Of a stretch of 64,000 bases of DNA, positions 44,540 through 53,575 are shown in pieces. The stretch lies in NCBI GenBank assembly GCA_028824415.1, contig JAPPDX010000093.1:19156-83155 (forward strand). Reading direction: 5' to 3'. The notes beneath the pieces were generated by a model. That model made no database searches and was not told the DNA's origin. It was given only the letters and a program-made list of their open reading frames with translations. Both the position numbers and the translations under genes were made by a program. Each line of letters opens with the position of its first letter. Positions within the stretch are counted from its first letter, which is position 1. This DNA is from a bacterium (GTDB taxonomy: Bacteria; Actinomycetota; Acidimicrobiia; Acidimicrobiales; CATQHL01).

Positions 44540-45622
44540 GTGGCTTCGAGACGTGGGCGCGGCCTGGTGCCGCAGCGGCCCATCGTGCGGATCGTCCTGC
44601 TGCTGGCCGTGGCAGGCATGGCAAGCGGGATTGCAGGCGCCGTGTTCACCGGAGGGGAGACAGCAGCACGGGATCCCGCGGCCACGCGAACTGCTCCCGG
44701 CGAGGCTCCGCCAGCTGCAGAGCCGACAGTCAGCGAGCCCCCGGTACCCCAGCCGGTGACGGCTCCCGTCGAACCACCCGCACCCCAGCCCGAAGCCGCT
44801 CCCGTCGAACCACCCGCAGTCGAGCAGACCCCCGTCGCACCTCCTCCACCGGAGGCCGCGGCCGAGTTGATCGAACAGCTGCGGCCGCTGGTGGCCGCGC
44901 CGGACCCGAACGTCCCGGACTACGACCGCGACCACTTCGCGGGCTGGCTGGACGCCGACGGCGACTGCGTGAACACCCGCCACGAGATCCTGCAGTCCGA
45001 GGCGGTTGGTTTCTCAATGAACGCCGAGGGCTGCGCCGTGGATTCGGGAGAGTGGTTCGATCCCTACACGGACCGGACGTTCACCGATCCGCGCGATCTC
45101 GACGTGGACCATGTCGTGGCGCTGGCAGACGCATGGGTTTCGGGCGCCTGGGCCTGGGCCGACGAGTTGCTGGACCGCTTCAGCAATGACCTCGGCAACC
45201 TCAACGCCATCGCCGCGGGCGAGAATCGCTCGAAGTCCGCCCGGGGGCCCGCCGACTACAGCCCCACGGCGCCTGCGGCTCGCTGCGAGTACCTCGTGCA
45301 GTACGCCACGGTGAAGATCCGCTGGGAACTCTCGATCACCCCGCGCGACTTCGAGGTGGTGGCGGCCGGGCTGGCGGGCTGCGACGTGGGCAGGATCCCG
45401 GACGCGCCAGCGGAATCATCCGAGCCGCCTCCCACCACGACTGCCGCGGCGCCCGAACCGGATTGCCATCCGGCTTACGAGCCGTGCCTGCCGAACCTTC
45501 CCGGCGACGTCTTGAACTGCGGCGACCTGCGCTCGGATCAGAAGCCGGTCACCGTCCTGGTACCGGGCGACGATCCCTACCGGCTGGACCGGGACCGCGA
45601 CGGGAGGGGCTGCACAAGTTGA
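44540..45622 (+). CDS. Secreted HNH endonuclease with C-terminal Excalibur-like Ca-binding motif
   Basis: 360 aa. The N-terminus has one hydrophobic segment (signal/anchor, about residues 16-38), then a Pro-rich linker (PEAAPVEPPAVEQTPVAPPP), then a GmrSD-type HNH domain. Its motif is LDVDHVVALADAWVSGA (Asp-His), followed by NDLGNLNAIAAGENRSK with the two Asn positions. The C-terminal 40 residues (DCHPAYEPCL ... DRDRDGRGCTS) match the Excalibur DxDxDGxxC pattern. Likely an extracellular or wall-bound nuclease for DNA scavenging or competition. Confidence 0.87.
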   Translation: MASRRGRGLVPQRPIVRIVLLLAVAGMASGIAGAVFTGGETAARDPAATRTAPGEAPPAAEPTVSEPPVPQPVTAPVEPPAPQPEAAPVEPPAVEQTPVAPPPPEAAAELIEQLRPLVAAPDPNVPDYDRDHFAGWLDADGDCVNTRHEILQSEAVGFSMNAEGCAVDSGEWFDPYTDRTFTDPRDLDVDHVVALADAWVSGAWAWADELLDRFSNDLGNLNAIAAGENRSKSARGPADYSPTAPAARCEYLVQYATVKIRWELSITPRDFEVVAAGLAGCDVGRIPDAPAESSEPPPTTTAAAPEPDCHPAYEPCLPNLPGDVLNCGDLRSDQKPVTVLVPGDDPYRLDRDRDGRGCTS

Positions 45623-45732
45623 CTCCGCGGCCCGGGTGATCCGCCGAACCGTTGCCGCGCTGACGGGAGTGTAGTTAGGCGCTCTGGAGAGCAAATCGCG
45701 CTGGACCCGCGGCCGACGAGTCCGTCACTCCG

Positions 45733-47421
45733 TCACCGAGCGAACGAGAACACAACGTTGCCCAGGCTGGCCTCAGCATTGGCCGGCCCGCCGATGTTCC
45801 GCACGATCGTCATGCGCGAGGAGCCGCAGTCGCCGAAGTCGTCGCAGTCGATGTTGCCGGTCAGGCCTCTGTACCCCGTCACACCGTTTAGATAGTCGCG
45901 CACGCCTTGACGATCGACGACAAGAGTTCGACCGTCGAGGTACGAGGCCGCCATGATTGCGTCGAGCAGCAGCGTCGTGGCGTCGTAGCCGTGCGCCCAG
46001 AACGGTGACGACGGAGGCTCACCGTAGCGCGACCGGTAGGTGGCCAAGAAGTCGCCGGCCGAGGTCCCCGTGCTCTCGTTCCTGTTGCTGCCGACACGCG
46101 TGTCGGGAGCCGAGAAGTACATGCCCGTGGTCTGGGGGAGCGAGACGAAGGCGGGATAGAGCAGGCCGTCGGCGGCCAGGAGCAACGTGCCCTCCAGCCC
46201 CCGCACTGCCGGCACTTGGGCGGCGATGTAGGCGCCGGCGGGCTCGAAGATCGGGAAGAACAGCGCGCCGGGCCTGCCCGAGGCGATACCGGTCAGCACC
46301 GGGACCACATTTGTGCCATCGGGGTCGACCTCGGCGAAACTCGTGACAGTGCCACCCCCGCGCTCGAAGGCGTCGACGAACGCCTGGGCGATTCCAGTTG
46401 TGTAGCCGTCGCCGTCGTGGATTGCCGCCGCCCTGCGGACACCCAGTTCGCGCAGCACGAACTCGGCCATGGCCACACCTTGGTAGAAGTCGTTGTCAGC
46501 AGTGCGGTAGTAGCCGACGCTGTGCCACGTTCCGGCGTTGCCGGCCAGGTCCGATGTCAGCGCCGGCGCCGTGTTGGCGCCCGAGATCAGCACCATGCCC
46601 GCCGCGGTGAGCAGCGGCGCAGCGGCCAGTGTGGCTCCCGAACAGGAAGTGCCGATCACACCGACCACGTCATTGTCGGCGACGATGGCCTGCGCTCCGG
46701 CCTCCGCTCCCCGGTAGGAGCACCGAGAATCGAGTCCAGCACCCATGTCCACATCGAACCCGCGGATCGGACCGTAGTCCTCGATCGCGAGCATGACGCT
46801 GCGCTCTATCGGCAGGCCGCGGAACGCCATGTCGCCCGACACGGAATTGAGCGAGCGAATCTGGATCTCTTGACCCGGCGCGATCCTGACGACGCCCAAC
46901 GACCCGTCCCCAGGTGGCGTGACCGTCGTGCGGCGCGGAGGAGCCGTATCAAGTGGCGCCGTCGCGTCGCCGACGGTGTACCACGACGCGAACAGCCAGC
47001 GGCCGACGGCGGCCGTGCGGTAGGGGAAGTTGCGCGCCCGCGGAAGCCACTGCCGGTCGGCACCGACCTGCAGGGCGAACTCCACCTTGCCGTTGGCGAG
47101 TTTGCGCGCTCTGATCCGCACGTCATTGCCGTCGCTCATGCCGAACGGCGAGGACCGGAGCCAGCGGTCGACCTCGACGGTGGCGTAAGGGAAGAACCGG
47201 AGACGCGGCAACCACAGGTCACCGCCGGCCACCCGGAGTCCGAATTCGACGTTGCCGTTGGAAAGCTTGCGGGCCGCGATGCGTACGCTCAAGGGCGCCT
47301 CCGCGGTGTCGCCGACCGTCTGAGCCCCCGCGCTACCGGTCCCGACCGCGGCGACGACCGAGCCCAGCAGGCTGACCAGCAAGACCGCGGCGACGAGTTG
47401 CCGGCGGGCGATCATCGACAT
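45733..47421 (-). CDS. Type 1 periplasmic binding protein with duplicated N-terminal domain
   Basis: 562-aa secreted protein. A signal peptide (MSMIARRQLVAAVLLVSLLGSVVAAV) is followed by two copies of a ~50-residue unit (VRIAARKLSNGNVEFGLRV ... LPRLRFFPYATVEVDRWL and VRIRARKLANGKVEFALQV ... LPRARNFPYRTAAVGRWL). The remaining ~400 residues are a Leu/Ile/Val-binding-type (PBP1) fold with IGTSCSGATLAAAPLL and FWAHGYDATTLLLDAI. No transporter subunits are nearby, so it may be a sensor or an orphan binding protein. ATG 47421 has TAGGAG upstream. Confidence 0.85.
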   Translation of the reverse strand: MSMIARRQLVAAVLLVSLLGSVVAAVGTGSAGAQTVGDTAEAPLSVRIAARKLSNGNVEFGLRVAGGDLWLPRLRFFPYATVEVDRWLRSSPFGMSDGNDVRIRARKLANGKVEFALQVGADRQWLPRARNFPYRTAAVGRWLFASWYTVGDATAPLDTAPPRRTTVTPPGDGSLGVVRIAPGQEIQIRSLNSVSGDMAFRGLPIERSVMLAIEDYGPIRGFDVDMGAGLDSRCSYRGAEAGAQAIVADNDVVGVIGTSCSGATLAAAPLLTAAGMVLISGANTAPALTSDLAGNAGTWHSVGYYRTADNDFYQGVAMAEFVLRELGVRRAAAIHDGDGYTTGIAQAFVDAFERGGGTVTSFAEVDPDGTNVVPVLTGIASGRPGALFFPIFEPAGAYIAAQVPAVRGLEGTLLLAADGLLYPAFVSLPQTTGMYFSAPDTRVGSNRNESTGTSAGDFLATYRSRYGEPPSSPFWAHGYDATTLLLDAIMAASYLDGRTLVVDRQGVRDYLNGVTGYRGLTGNIDCDDFGDCGSSRMTIVRNIGGPANAEASLGNVVFSFAR

Positions 47422-47604
47422 TCGAGACTCCTAAGGGTCTACGCCAACCGGCAGATTGTCGCGCAGCCGTGTGTGAGTTCACTCAGAAGCGGCCGCGAAT
47501 GTGCAGACGCTGCCTGGCACTATAGGCCACACTACAGAAGTATACGAACGCTGGATATCTCGCCGGGCCAGAGCAAAGGTCCCTGCCGCGGCGGCGCGGC
47601 ACCG
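47422..47604 (-). promoter_or_regulatory. Upstream region of the binding-protein gene
   Basis: AT-rich for this genome on the minus strand, with TATACT and TATAGT boxes about 12 bases apart, suggesting alternative -10 elements, and a TGAGT-TC-ACTCA inverted repeat nearer the gene. I cannot pick a -35 element. Confidence 0.35.
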
Positions 47605-48402
47605 CTAGCGGCCGAAGTCGAAGGTGCTGATCTCGACGAGTTGCTCGGCGACGAGTTCGACCGCCGCCTCGAAGAGATCCTTGCCTGCCTCGGCTGTGGC
47701 GCCGGTGGGGTCGCCGATGTGGCCGTCGGGGCCGAAGTCGTTGGACAGCCAGCCGAACGTGGTCAGCCCGCCGAAGCGCACGTGGGTCTGCTGCGCCAGC
47801 CCCTCGGGCACCTGCCGGACCGCGCGGTCCATGTGCACCAACTCCGGACGCAGGTGCAGCATGACGGAGGTCTCGTCGTGGCCGCCGTGGATACCCATGC
47901 CCAGTTCGCTGGCAGTGCTGGGGCGTCCCCCGTGGTCGGGCGGCACGAACGGATGCACGAGAAATGTGCGCAGGCCGAAGCGGCGACGCAGCTCCCGGCA
48001 GGCCACATTGAGCAGCGCGCTGTTGCCCCCGTGGCCGTTGAGGAAGACCAGCCGCTCGGCGCCGGTGGCGGCCACCGAGCGACCGACGTCGTTGGCCACC
48101 GCCAGCAGGGTCTCGCTGGACAGCCACAACGATCCGGGCGACCAGGAGTGCTCATCGGACTTCGAGATCGACAGAGTTGGCAGCAACCAGGCGTCGGCCT
48201 CCTCGCCGCACTCTGCCACCGCCGCCCGTGCCGCCTCATCGGCGACCACGTGATCCACCGACAGCGGCAGGTGTGGCCCATGCTGCTCGACGGCGCCGAT
48301 CGGCCACACCAGCGTTGACCCCGGGCCGATCCGCTCGGCGATCTCCGGAGCGGTCAGGTTCTCCAGCCGCCGCGGCTCGCTCGGATCCGCATGGGTGCCC
48401 AT
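47605..48402 (-). CDS. Creatininase-family amidohydrolase
   Basis: 265-aa metal-dependent hydrolase. Family motifs are WPIGAVEQHGPHLPLSVDH with Glu/His/Asp ligands, FLNGHGGNSALL, and GIHGGHDETSVMLHLRPELV. The family includes creatininase, formamide hydrolases of riboflavin/F420 pathways (ArfB) and MftE of mycofactocin. No mycofactocin genes are in the window, so the substrate is left open. ATG 48402. Confidence 0.9.
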   Translation of the reverse strand: MGTHADPSEPRRLENLTAPEIAERIGPGSTLVWPIGAVEQHGPHLPLSVDHVVADEAARAAVAECGEEADAWLLPTLSISKSDEHSWSPGSLWLSSETLLAVANDVGRSVAATGAERLVFLNGHGGNSALLNVACRELRRRFGLRTFLVHPFVPPDHGGRPSTASELGMGIHGGHDETSVMLHLRPELVHMDRAVRQVPEGLAQQTHVRFGGLTTFGWLSNDFGPDGHIGDPTGATAEAGKDLFEAAVELVAEQLVEISTFDFGR

Positions 48403-48454
48403 GCCGCCACGCTACCGGCGCGTGCGGGGTCGGCCGCCTTGGACCTCGGTTCGC

Positions 48455-48483
48455 TTGCGAAACGCTGGCACAGATGTCATAAT
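48455..48483 (+). promoter_or_regulatory. Promoter and probable operator of the vapBC pair
   Basis: TTGCGA (48455-48460), 17-base spacer, CATAAT (48478-48483), then 6 nt to ATG 48490: a well-spaced leaderless promoter. Two TGTCAT direct repeats (48475-48480 and 48486-48491), 11 bp apart, straddle the -10 and start codon, a likely binding site for the antitoxin. Confidence 0.6.
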
Positions 48484-48489
48484 GCTGTC

Positions 48490-48726
48490 ATGGCTGTGCA
48501 GATCACGATCCGGGATGTCCCCGAGGAGGTCCGCGACGAACTCGCCGCCCGCGCCGCGGCACAGCGCCGGTCGATGCAGGAGTACCTCCGCGGCGAGTTG
48601 GAGCGGATCGCGGCTCGCCCGTCGCTGGACACGTGGCTCCGGGAGGTTCAGTACCGGAAAGCGGCAACCGGCACCCACGTGGGGGCCTCGGAGATCCTGC
48701 AAGCGCGCGACGCCGACCGGACGTGA
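48490..48726 (+). CDS. Antitoxin, ribbon-helix-helix (FitA/VapB type)
   Basis: 78 aa. The N-terminal RHH DNA-binding strand and helices read MAVQITIRDVPEEVRDELAARAAAQRRSMQEYLRGELE. The C-terminal part (about residues 45-78) would wrap the toxin. It starts at ATG 48490; the track's earlier start is spurious. Its stop overlaps the toxin GTG (GTGA), the usual coupling of such pairs. Confidence 0.92.
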   Translation: MAVQITIRDVPEEVRDELAARAAAQRRSMQEYLRGELERIAARPSLDTWLREVQYRKAATGTHVGASEILQARDADRT

Positions 48727-49127
48727 CGGCGGTCGTCGACGCCTCGGTGCTCGTGGCGGCTCTTGTCGACACGGAGACTGATGGGCGCTGGGCCACCGCG
48801 GCGATGTCCGAGCACCGCCCTCTGGTTGCTCCCGAACTCGGACCGGCGGAGGCCACCAACATCCTGCGGCGGCTGGAAGCGAGCCGACAAATCTCGGCGC
48901 CGGAAGCCGCCGCGGCCCATCGCGACCTGCTCCGCCTGGACATGGACTGCCATCCCTTCGCACCGTTCGCCGAGCGCGTCTGGGCGCTTCGGACCAACTT
49001 CACGTGCTACGACGCCTGGTATGTGGCACTGGCAGAGACGCTGGCCGTCCCCCTGCTGACATTGGACCGCCGCATAGCCCGGGCCGGTGGGACAGACTGT
49101 GAGGTCATCGTTCCTCCGCCGCCCTAG
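48723..49127 (+). CDS. PIN-domain ribonuclease toxin (VapC type)
   Basis: 134 aa from GTG 48723. The PIN acidic residues are visible: Asp in VVDASVLVAALVD, Glu in LGPAEATNILRR, Asp in FTCYDAWYVALAE and LTLDRRIARA. VapC toxins cleave tRNA or rRNA to arrest growth, and the upstream antitoxin inhibits and autoregulates. All key residues are present, so the toxin is probably functional. Confidence 0.93.
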   Translation: MTAVVDASVLVAALVDTETDGRWATAAMSEHRPLVAPELGPAEATNILRRLEASRQISAPEAAAAHRDLLRLDMDCHPFAPFAERVWALRTNFTCYDAWYVALAETLAVPLLTLDRRIARAGGTDCEVIVPPPP

Positions 49128-49226
49128 TCCCCAGCCGCAGTGCCGATCGTGGCGGGACGGTCTTCGGGAACTCAGAACCGGGGGCTTGATCGAGGCTTTG
49201 CGGCGCAGTCGCCGATCGAGTGCGGC

Positions 49227-50777
49227 TCAGAACGACCGGGTGACGACCGAGGCGACGTTGCGGCCCGAGGCGCCCCAGACGCCCGCGCCGGGGAACGTGG
49301 CGGCGCCGGCGCAGAACAGGCCACCGATCGGCGTGGTGTAGCGCGTGAGGTGGCGCGGGCGACCCAGCAGCGCCGACAGCGGCGACCCCGAGAACGAGGC
49401 GGCGTGGCCGCGGGGCATGCTGAACTGCTCCTCGTAGGACGGTGGGGTCATAGCTCGCCAGTCCACGACGGTCTCGGCGAAACCGGGCCGCACAATCTCG
49501 CCGTAGGTCTCCAACCAGCGCGCCGGCTCACCGCTTCCGGGCCAGCCCCCCGCCAGGGCGTAGGGCGTGTACAGGACCTCGAGGCTGAACACCTCGCCGC
49601 CGCCGGACGGGCGCATCGTGTGATCCAGAACCGATGGCACATTGGCGTAGAAGACAGGGCGCTTCCCGACGCGCCCGTCAGCCGAGGCCGCCAGCGCCTC
49701 CGCCAGGGCATCCAGCCCGGGCAGCACGAACGTGGTGGGGACCAGCGCCTCGTCAGCCCCGACCCCGTCCGGCGCCTCGCTGTAGATCGGCGGCTCGGCC
49801 AGCACGGCGTCGAGCTTCGACTCGTATCCGTCCTTGCGCCCCGGCTCCCAGCGTCTCGTGAAGCTCTCGGGCAGGGACGACCCTTCGAGTGCCACCGCCC
49901 CCGGATCGCAGGCCACGACGACGGCGGCGGACTCCACGACCTCACCACCGGCGAGGCGGACACCCGCCACGCGGCCGCCCGATGCGCGGCGACCGCCGTC
50001 CACCAGCACGCTCTCCACCCGGGTGCCGCAGCGCACCTGGCCACCGGCGGCTTCGAAACTGCGCCGGACCGCATCGGTTAGCGCGCCGCTGCCGCCGACG
50101 GGCCGACCCATCTGCACCAGGTGGCGGACGGCGTAGCCCAGCGCCCCCAGCCCGGTGCCCGGCGTCGAGCCGTCGAGACCCCACACCACCGGGCCCGTGG
50201 CCAGCGCGGGCACCATCAGCGCCTCGTGGCCGAAGAAGTCCGCCAGCAGCGACTGCGCCGACTGTCGCGACCACCTCCACAGGCGGCGGGCCGCCGTCGA
50301 ACGGCGCCGCAGCACGCTCCCAAGGACGCCGGGGCCCGGTGGCTGCTGGGCGAGTTCCACGAGCAGCTCGGCCACGGGCAGCGCGGCGCGGACGAAACGG
50401 CGGTAGCCGTCGACCTCGTCGGGATAGGTTCGCCGCAGCCCGTCGAGCGTGGTGTCCAGGTCGTGCCAGGCCGTCCAGGTGGCATGACCGTCCCAGAACC
50501 GGCTGATGCCCACAGGCTCAACGTCGAGGTATTGGAGACCGAAGTCGGCCAGATCGAGTTCGTCGGCGATCGGCATGGCCCGGACCAGCACATGGTCGCA
50601 GTTGCAGATGTTGACCCGGGCCCCGACCGCCTCGACCGTGGAGGCACAGCCCCCCACGGTGTCCCGGGCCTCGAGCAGCAGCGTCTGCAGACCCGCTCGA
50701 GCCAGGTAGGCCGCCGCGATCAGCCCGTTGTGGCCAGCCCCGAGGACGGCGACATCTGCGGGCCCGTTCAACGACAT
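49227..50777 (-). CDS. FAD-dependent phytoene-desaturase-like oxidoreductase
   Basis: 516 aa. Dinucleotide-binding motif VAVLGAGHNGLIAAAYLARAG at the N-terminus, and the C-terminal FAD motif GLFCAGAATFPGAGVWGASGRNVAS. This is the CrtI/PYROXD2-like branch, whose substrates vary; no carotenoid genes other than the prenyl synthase are close. ATG 50777 overlaps the upstream amidohydrolase stop (TGATG), so it is preferred over GTG 50780. Confidence 0.88.
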   Translation of the reverse strand: MSLNGPADVAVLGAGHNGLIAAAYLARAGLQTLLLEARDTVGGCASTVEAVGARVNICNCDHVLVRAMPIADELDLADFGLQYLDVEPVGISRFWDGHATWTAWHDLDTTLDGLRRTYPDEVDGYRRFVRAALPVAELLVELAQQPPGPGVLGSVLRRRSTAARRLWRWSRQSAQSLLADFFGHEALMVPALATGPVVWGLDGSTPGTGLGALGYAVRHLVQMGRPVGGSGALTDAVRRSFEAAGGQVRCGTRVESVLVDGGRRASGGRVAGVRLAGGEVVESAAVVVACDPGAVALEGSSLPESFTRRWEPGRKDGYESKLDAVLAEPPIYSEAPDGVGADEALVPTTFVLPGLDALAEALAASADGRVGKRPVFYANVPSVLDHTMRPSGGGEVFSLEVLYTPYALAGGWPGSGEPARWLETYGEIVRPGFAETVVDWRAMTPPSYEEQFSMPRGHAASFSGSPLSALLGRPRHLTRYTTPIGGLFCAGAATFPGAGVWGASGRNVASVVTRSF

Positions 50778-52102
50778 CACTCGGAGTCTCCCAGACGGTC
50801 GGCCACCATGGAGCGGAGGCGCTCGGCGAGCACCGGCGCCTCGGCGGTCTGCAACTCGCCGTCACGAACCACGACCCGGCCCGCTACGACGACATGACGA
50901 GGCCGCCGGCCCGGATTGGCCCAGAGCAGGCCCGCCAGCGGATCGCCGACGCCTGCATCGGCCACGCCGGTCACGTCGAAGCAGCACAGGTCCGCGGCGG
51001 CGCCCTCCTCGAGGTGGCCGAGTTCGGGCCGCCCGAGCCCGGCCGCCGATCCGGTGGTGGCCATGGCGAGAATCTCCCGTGCCGTCGGCGGCCGCGCCGT
51101 CAGACCCCCCACCTGCAGGGCGAGCCGAGCGTCGGCCAGCAAGTTTCCGGCGTCGTTGCTTCCGCCGCCGCTTGTGCCGAGGCCGACGTGGACGCCGGCG
51201 TCCAGCAGGGCTCCCACCTCCGCTACACCCCAGCCCATCGGCACGTCGCAACCAGGGGCATGCGTGGCGTGGGCGCCCGAGGCGGCAAAGAGGTCCCGCT
51301 CGGCATCGGTGATCTCGCAGAGATGCGCCACGGTCACGTCATCGGCCAGCCAACCCCACTCGTCCAGGAGATCAAGGGGGCGGCGACCCCAGCGCGCCGC
51401 GGCCCGCTCGGTGTCCACCTGCTCGTTGGCCTGGGTGCGGCGGCGGAGACCATGTCGGACCGCCACCTCGGCCAGCGCTGCGAACGTCTCGGGCCCGTCG
51501 GAGTGCACACCCGCCGGCCCGCAGGCGATCTGGAGCATCCCGTAGGGCTCCCCGGCCCCGTATCGGGTCACGAGCGACTCGACCGAGGCCGCCGCCTGCG
51601 GGTCATCACCCGCAGTGCCCCGCACGAATACGAGGCGGGAACCCAACCTCTCGGCGGCGTCGATGGTGGCTGCGGCCAACTCGGCGGGGTCCTGATCGGC
51701 GGGCCACGTGAGGTGATGGTCGGCCACGGTGGTCACCCCGGCCAGCAACCCCTCGGCGACGCCGACCGCGGCCGCGGCCTCGGCCAGATCCGGGTCGACG
51801 CCGGCGCGCCGGTAGTAGCCGCCCATGGTTGCGAGCCAGCGGTCCATGCGCACGTGGCGGGTGCCCTCCAGCGTCCGGAAGGCGGACTGAAGCAGATGGT
51901 GGTGGGCGTTGACGAGTCCCGGCACGATGACGCACCCCGAGGCGTCGAGCGCCTCGCGCCCCGCCGGACCCTCCAGCGACGGTTGGCTCGTGGCGCCGCT
52001 CCCGACGGCCACGACTATTCCGTCCCGGCACAGCAACTCGGCCCCGGCCAACTCGCGGCGCCCCGTCCAGACCAATTCGGCGCCGCGCACCACCAACTCC
52101 AT
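50777..52102 (-). CDS. Amidohydrolase, AtzB/8-oxoguanine-deaminase-like (copy 1)
   Basis: 441 aa, metal-dependent TIM-barrel deaminase/chlorohydrolase. Metal ligands: HxH in GLVNAHHHLLQSAF and Asp near the end in GLGTSGGGSNDAGN. The substrate-side GVTTVADHHLTWP is shared with the next gene. The start is ATG 52102 (MELVVRGAELVWTG) rather than the track's ATG 52126. It probably deaminates a purine- or triazine-like ring, and is a distant paralogue of the gene just upstream. Confidence 0.88.
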   Translation of the reverse strand: MELVVRGAELVWTGRRELAGAELLCRDGIVVAVGSGATSQPSLEGPAGREALDASGCVIVPGLVNAHHHLLQSAFRTLEGTRHVRMDRWLATMGGYYRRAGVDPDLAEAAAAVGVAEGLLAGVTTVADHHLTWPADQDPAELAAATIDAAERLGSRLVFVRGTAGDDPQAAASVESLVTRYGAGEPYGMLQIACGPAGVHSDGPETFAALAEVAVRHGLRRRTQANEQVDTERAAARWGRRPLDLLDEWGWLADDVTVAHLCEITDAERDLFAASGAHATHAPGCDVPMGWGVAEVGALLDAGVHVGLGTSGGGSNDAGNLLADARLALQVGGLTARPPTAREILAMATTGSAAGLGRPELGHLEEGAAADLCCFDVTGVADAGVGDPLAGLLWANPGRRPRHVVVAGRVVVRDGELQTAEAPVLAERLRSMVADRLGDSE

Positions 52103-52140
52103 GCGGCGATGGTAACGGCCGGCCATTGGCCGGTCGGCGC

Positions 52141-53460
52141 TCAGTGCGCGCCGTGCAGGCGGGCGGCGCGGCGGGCGAGTTCCCGGTGCGCCGCCGCCAG
52201 GTCCAGGCCCAGCGGTTCACCGTCGGCCACCGTGTGCCGGCCGCCGACGAAGAGGTGCCGCACCCGCCGGTCGGGGCCGAGCACCAGCGCCGTGACAGGA
52301 TCGGCGATGTCTGCCAGGTCGTCACCGGGCCACACGGCGAGATCGGCGGCCATGCCCACCTCGAGCCGCCCCAGATCGGCGCCGCGCCCCAGGCAGGCGG
52401 CTCCGTCGGCGGAGGCCATCTCCAGCACGTCGGTCGGCATGAGCGCATCGGCCCGAGCCTCGCGCTGGCGCGCCGTGTAGAGCGCCTGGCGCAGCTCGGG
52501 GAACAGGCCGCCGACCTCGTTGGAGGCCACGCCGTCCACGCCGAGTCCCACCGGAGATCCGGCGGCGCGCAGCCCGACGACCGGGCACATCCCCGCCGCG
52601 AGCCGCGCATTGCTGGACGGGCAGTGGGCAACTCCCACGCCGGCGGCACCGAGGCGGACCAGCTCCGCGTCGTCGAGGTGGATGCCGTGGGCCAACCACA
52701 CGTCGTCGCCCATCCAACCCCAGCCCTCCAGCACCTCGACGGGCCGGCGCCCGAACCGGGCAAGGCAGTGCTGCTGCTCCTCCAGTGTCTCGACGAGGTG
52801 GGTGTGCAGGCGCAGTCCAAGGCGGCGAGCCAGCTCCGCGGCCTCGACCATCAACTCGGTGCTGACCGAGAAGGGGCTGCACGGGGCGACGGTGATCGAC
52901 ACCCACTCGCCGTCGTGGTACTGCGCCGCGAGGCGTTCGGTGGAGGCCCCGATGTCATCGCGGTTCTCCACCAGATGGTCCGGCGGCAACCCGCCGTCGC
53001 TCTCCCCGAGATCCATGGACCCGCGGGAAAGCGCCAAGCGCACACCCACCAGTCCCGCAGCCTCCACGATGGCGTCGAACACGCTGTCGTCGCCACGGGG
53101 CACCACGTAATGGTGGTCGAAGACCGTCGTTGCGCCACTGAGGGCCAGTTCGGCCAGCCCGACTTGGGCTGCCGCTCCCACGTCTTCGGCATCCAGCATC
53201 CCCCAGACGGGGTACAGGGCCACCAGCCACCTGAAGAGATCGCATCCGTCGGCGCGGCCGCGCGTCATCCACTGGTAGAGGTGGTGGTGGGTGTTGACGA
53301 AGCCCGCGGTGATGATGTCGCCGTCGCAGCGGACCACCCTGTCGCCGGCCTCGGCGGGCACATCGCCGACGGCGACGATGCGGCCGCCCTCCAACGCCAC
53401 GTCGCCGGGGTGGCGTGCGCCCCGCAGCACGACCCGCCCGGGGTCCGGAGTGCCGTTCAT
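52141..53460 (-). CDS. Amidohydrolase, 8-oxoguanine-deaminase-like (copy 2)
   Basis: 439 aa from ATG 53460. FVNTHHHLYQWMTRG, LFRWLVALYPVWGMLDAEDV and SGATTVFDHHYVVP closely follow the pattern of 8-oxoguanine deaminase, which makes urate from oxidised guanine. Other ligands: HTHLVETLEEQ and LAHGIHLDDAEL. CATGAT lies 6 nt before the ATG (leaderless). The neighbouring guaB-like gene upstream fits a guanine-related locus. Confidence 0.88.
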   Translation of the reverse strand: MNGTPDPGRVVLRGARHPGDVALEGGRIVAVGDVPAEAGDRVVRCDGDIITAGFVNTHHHLYQWMTRGRADGCDLFRWLVALYPVWGMLDAEDVGAAAQVGLAELALSGATTVFDHHYVVPRGDDSVFDAIVEAAGLVGVRLALSRGSMDLGESDGGLPPDHLVENRDDIGASTERLAAQYHDGEWVSITVAPCSPFSVSTELMVEAAELARRLGLRLHTHLVETLEEQQHCLARFGRRPVEVLEGWGWMGDDVWLAHGIHLDDAELVRLGAAGVGVAHCPSSNARLAAGMCPVVGLRAAGSPVGLGVDGVASNEVGGLFPELRQALYTARQREARADALMPTDVLEMASADGAACLGRGADLGRLEVGMAADLAVWPGDDLADIADPVTALVLGPDRRVRHLFVGGRHTVADGEPLGLDLAAAHRELARRAARLHGAH

Positions 53461-53466
53461 CGGCCC

Positions 53467-53472
53467 ATCATG
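53467..53472 (-). promoter_or_regulatory. Candidate -10 box before amidohydrolase copy 2
   Basis: CATGAT on the minus strand, 6 nt before ATG 53460, without a Shine-Dalgarno. Confidence 0.3.
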
Positions 53473-53549
53473 GCATCGCCGGCCCGCCCGGACCTGCCGC
53501 GACCCCGGTAGGGCGGGGGCGGCGGGGGGCCGATTTGCGACGCCTCTGA

Positions 53550-53575
53550 GATTGCCGAGCCCTCGCTCGGCAATC
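53550..53575 (-). terminator. Perfect hairpin downstream of the IMPDH gene
   Basis: GATTGCCGAGC-CCTC-GCTCGGCAATC: 11 uninterrupted base pairs with a 4-nt loop, about 94 nt after the IMPDH stop. It separates that gene from the amidohydrolases. Confidence 0.6.

Noticed and set aside
46216-48318. 700-aa plus-strand ORF opposite the binding protein and creatininase genes
   Set aside because: No recognisable domain and opposite two real genes.
48455-49127. Larger defence island around the vapBC pair
   Set aside because: Neighbours are a creatininase-family enzyme and an FAD oxidoreductase; no restriction, nuclease-helicase or phage-defence genes adjoin.
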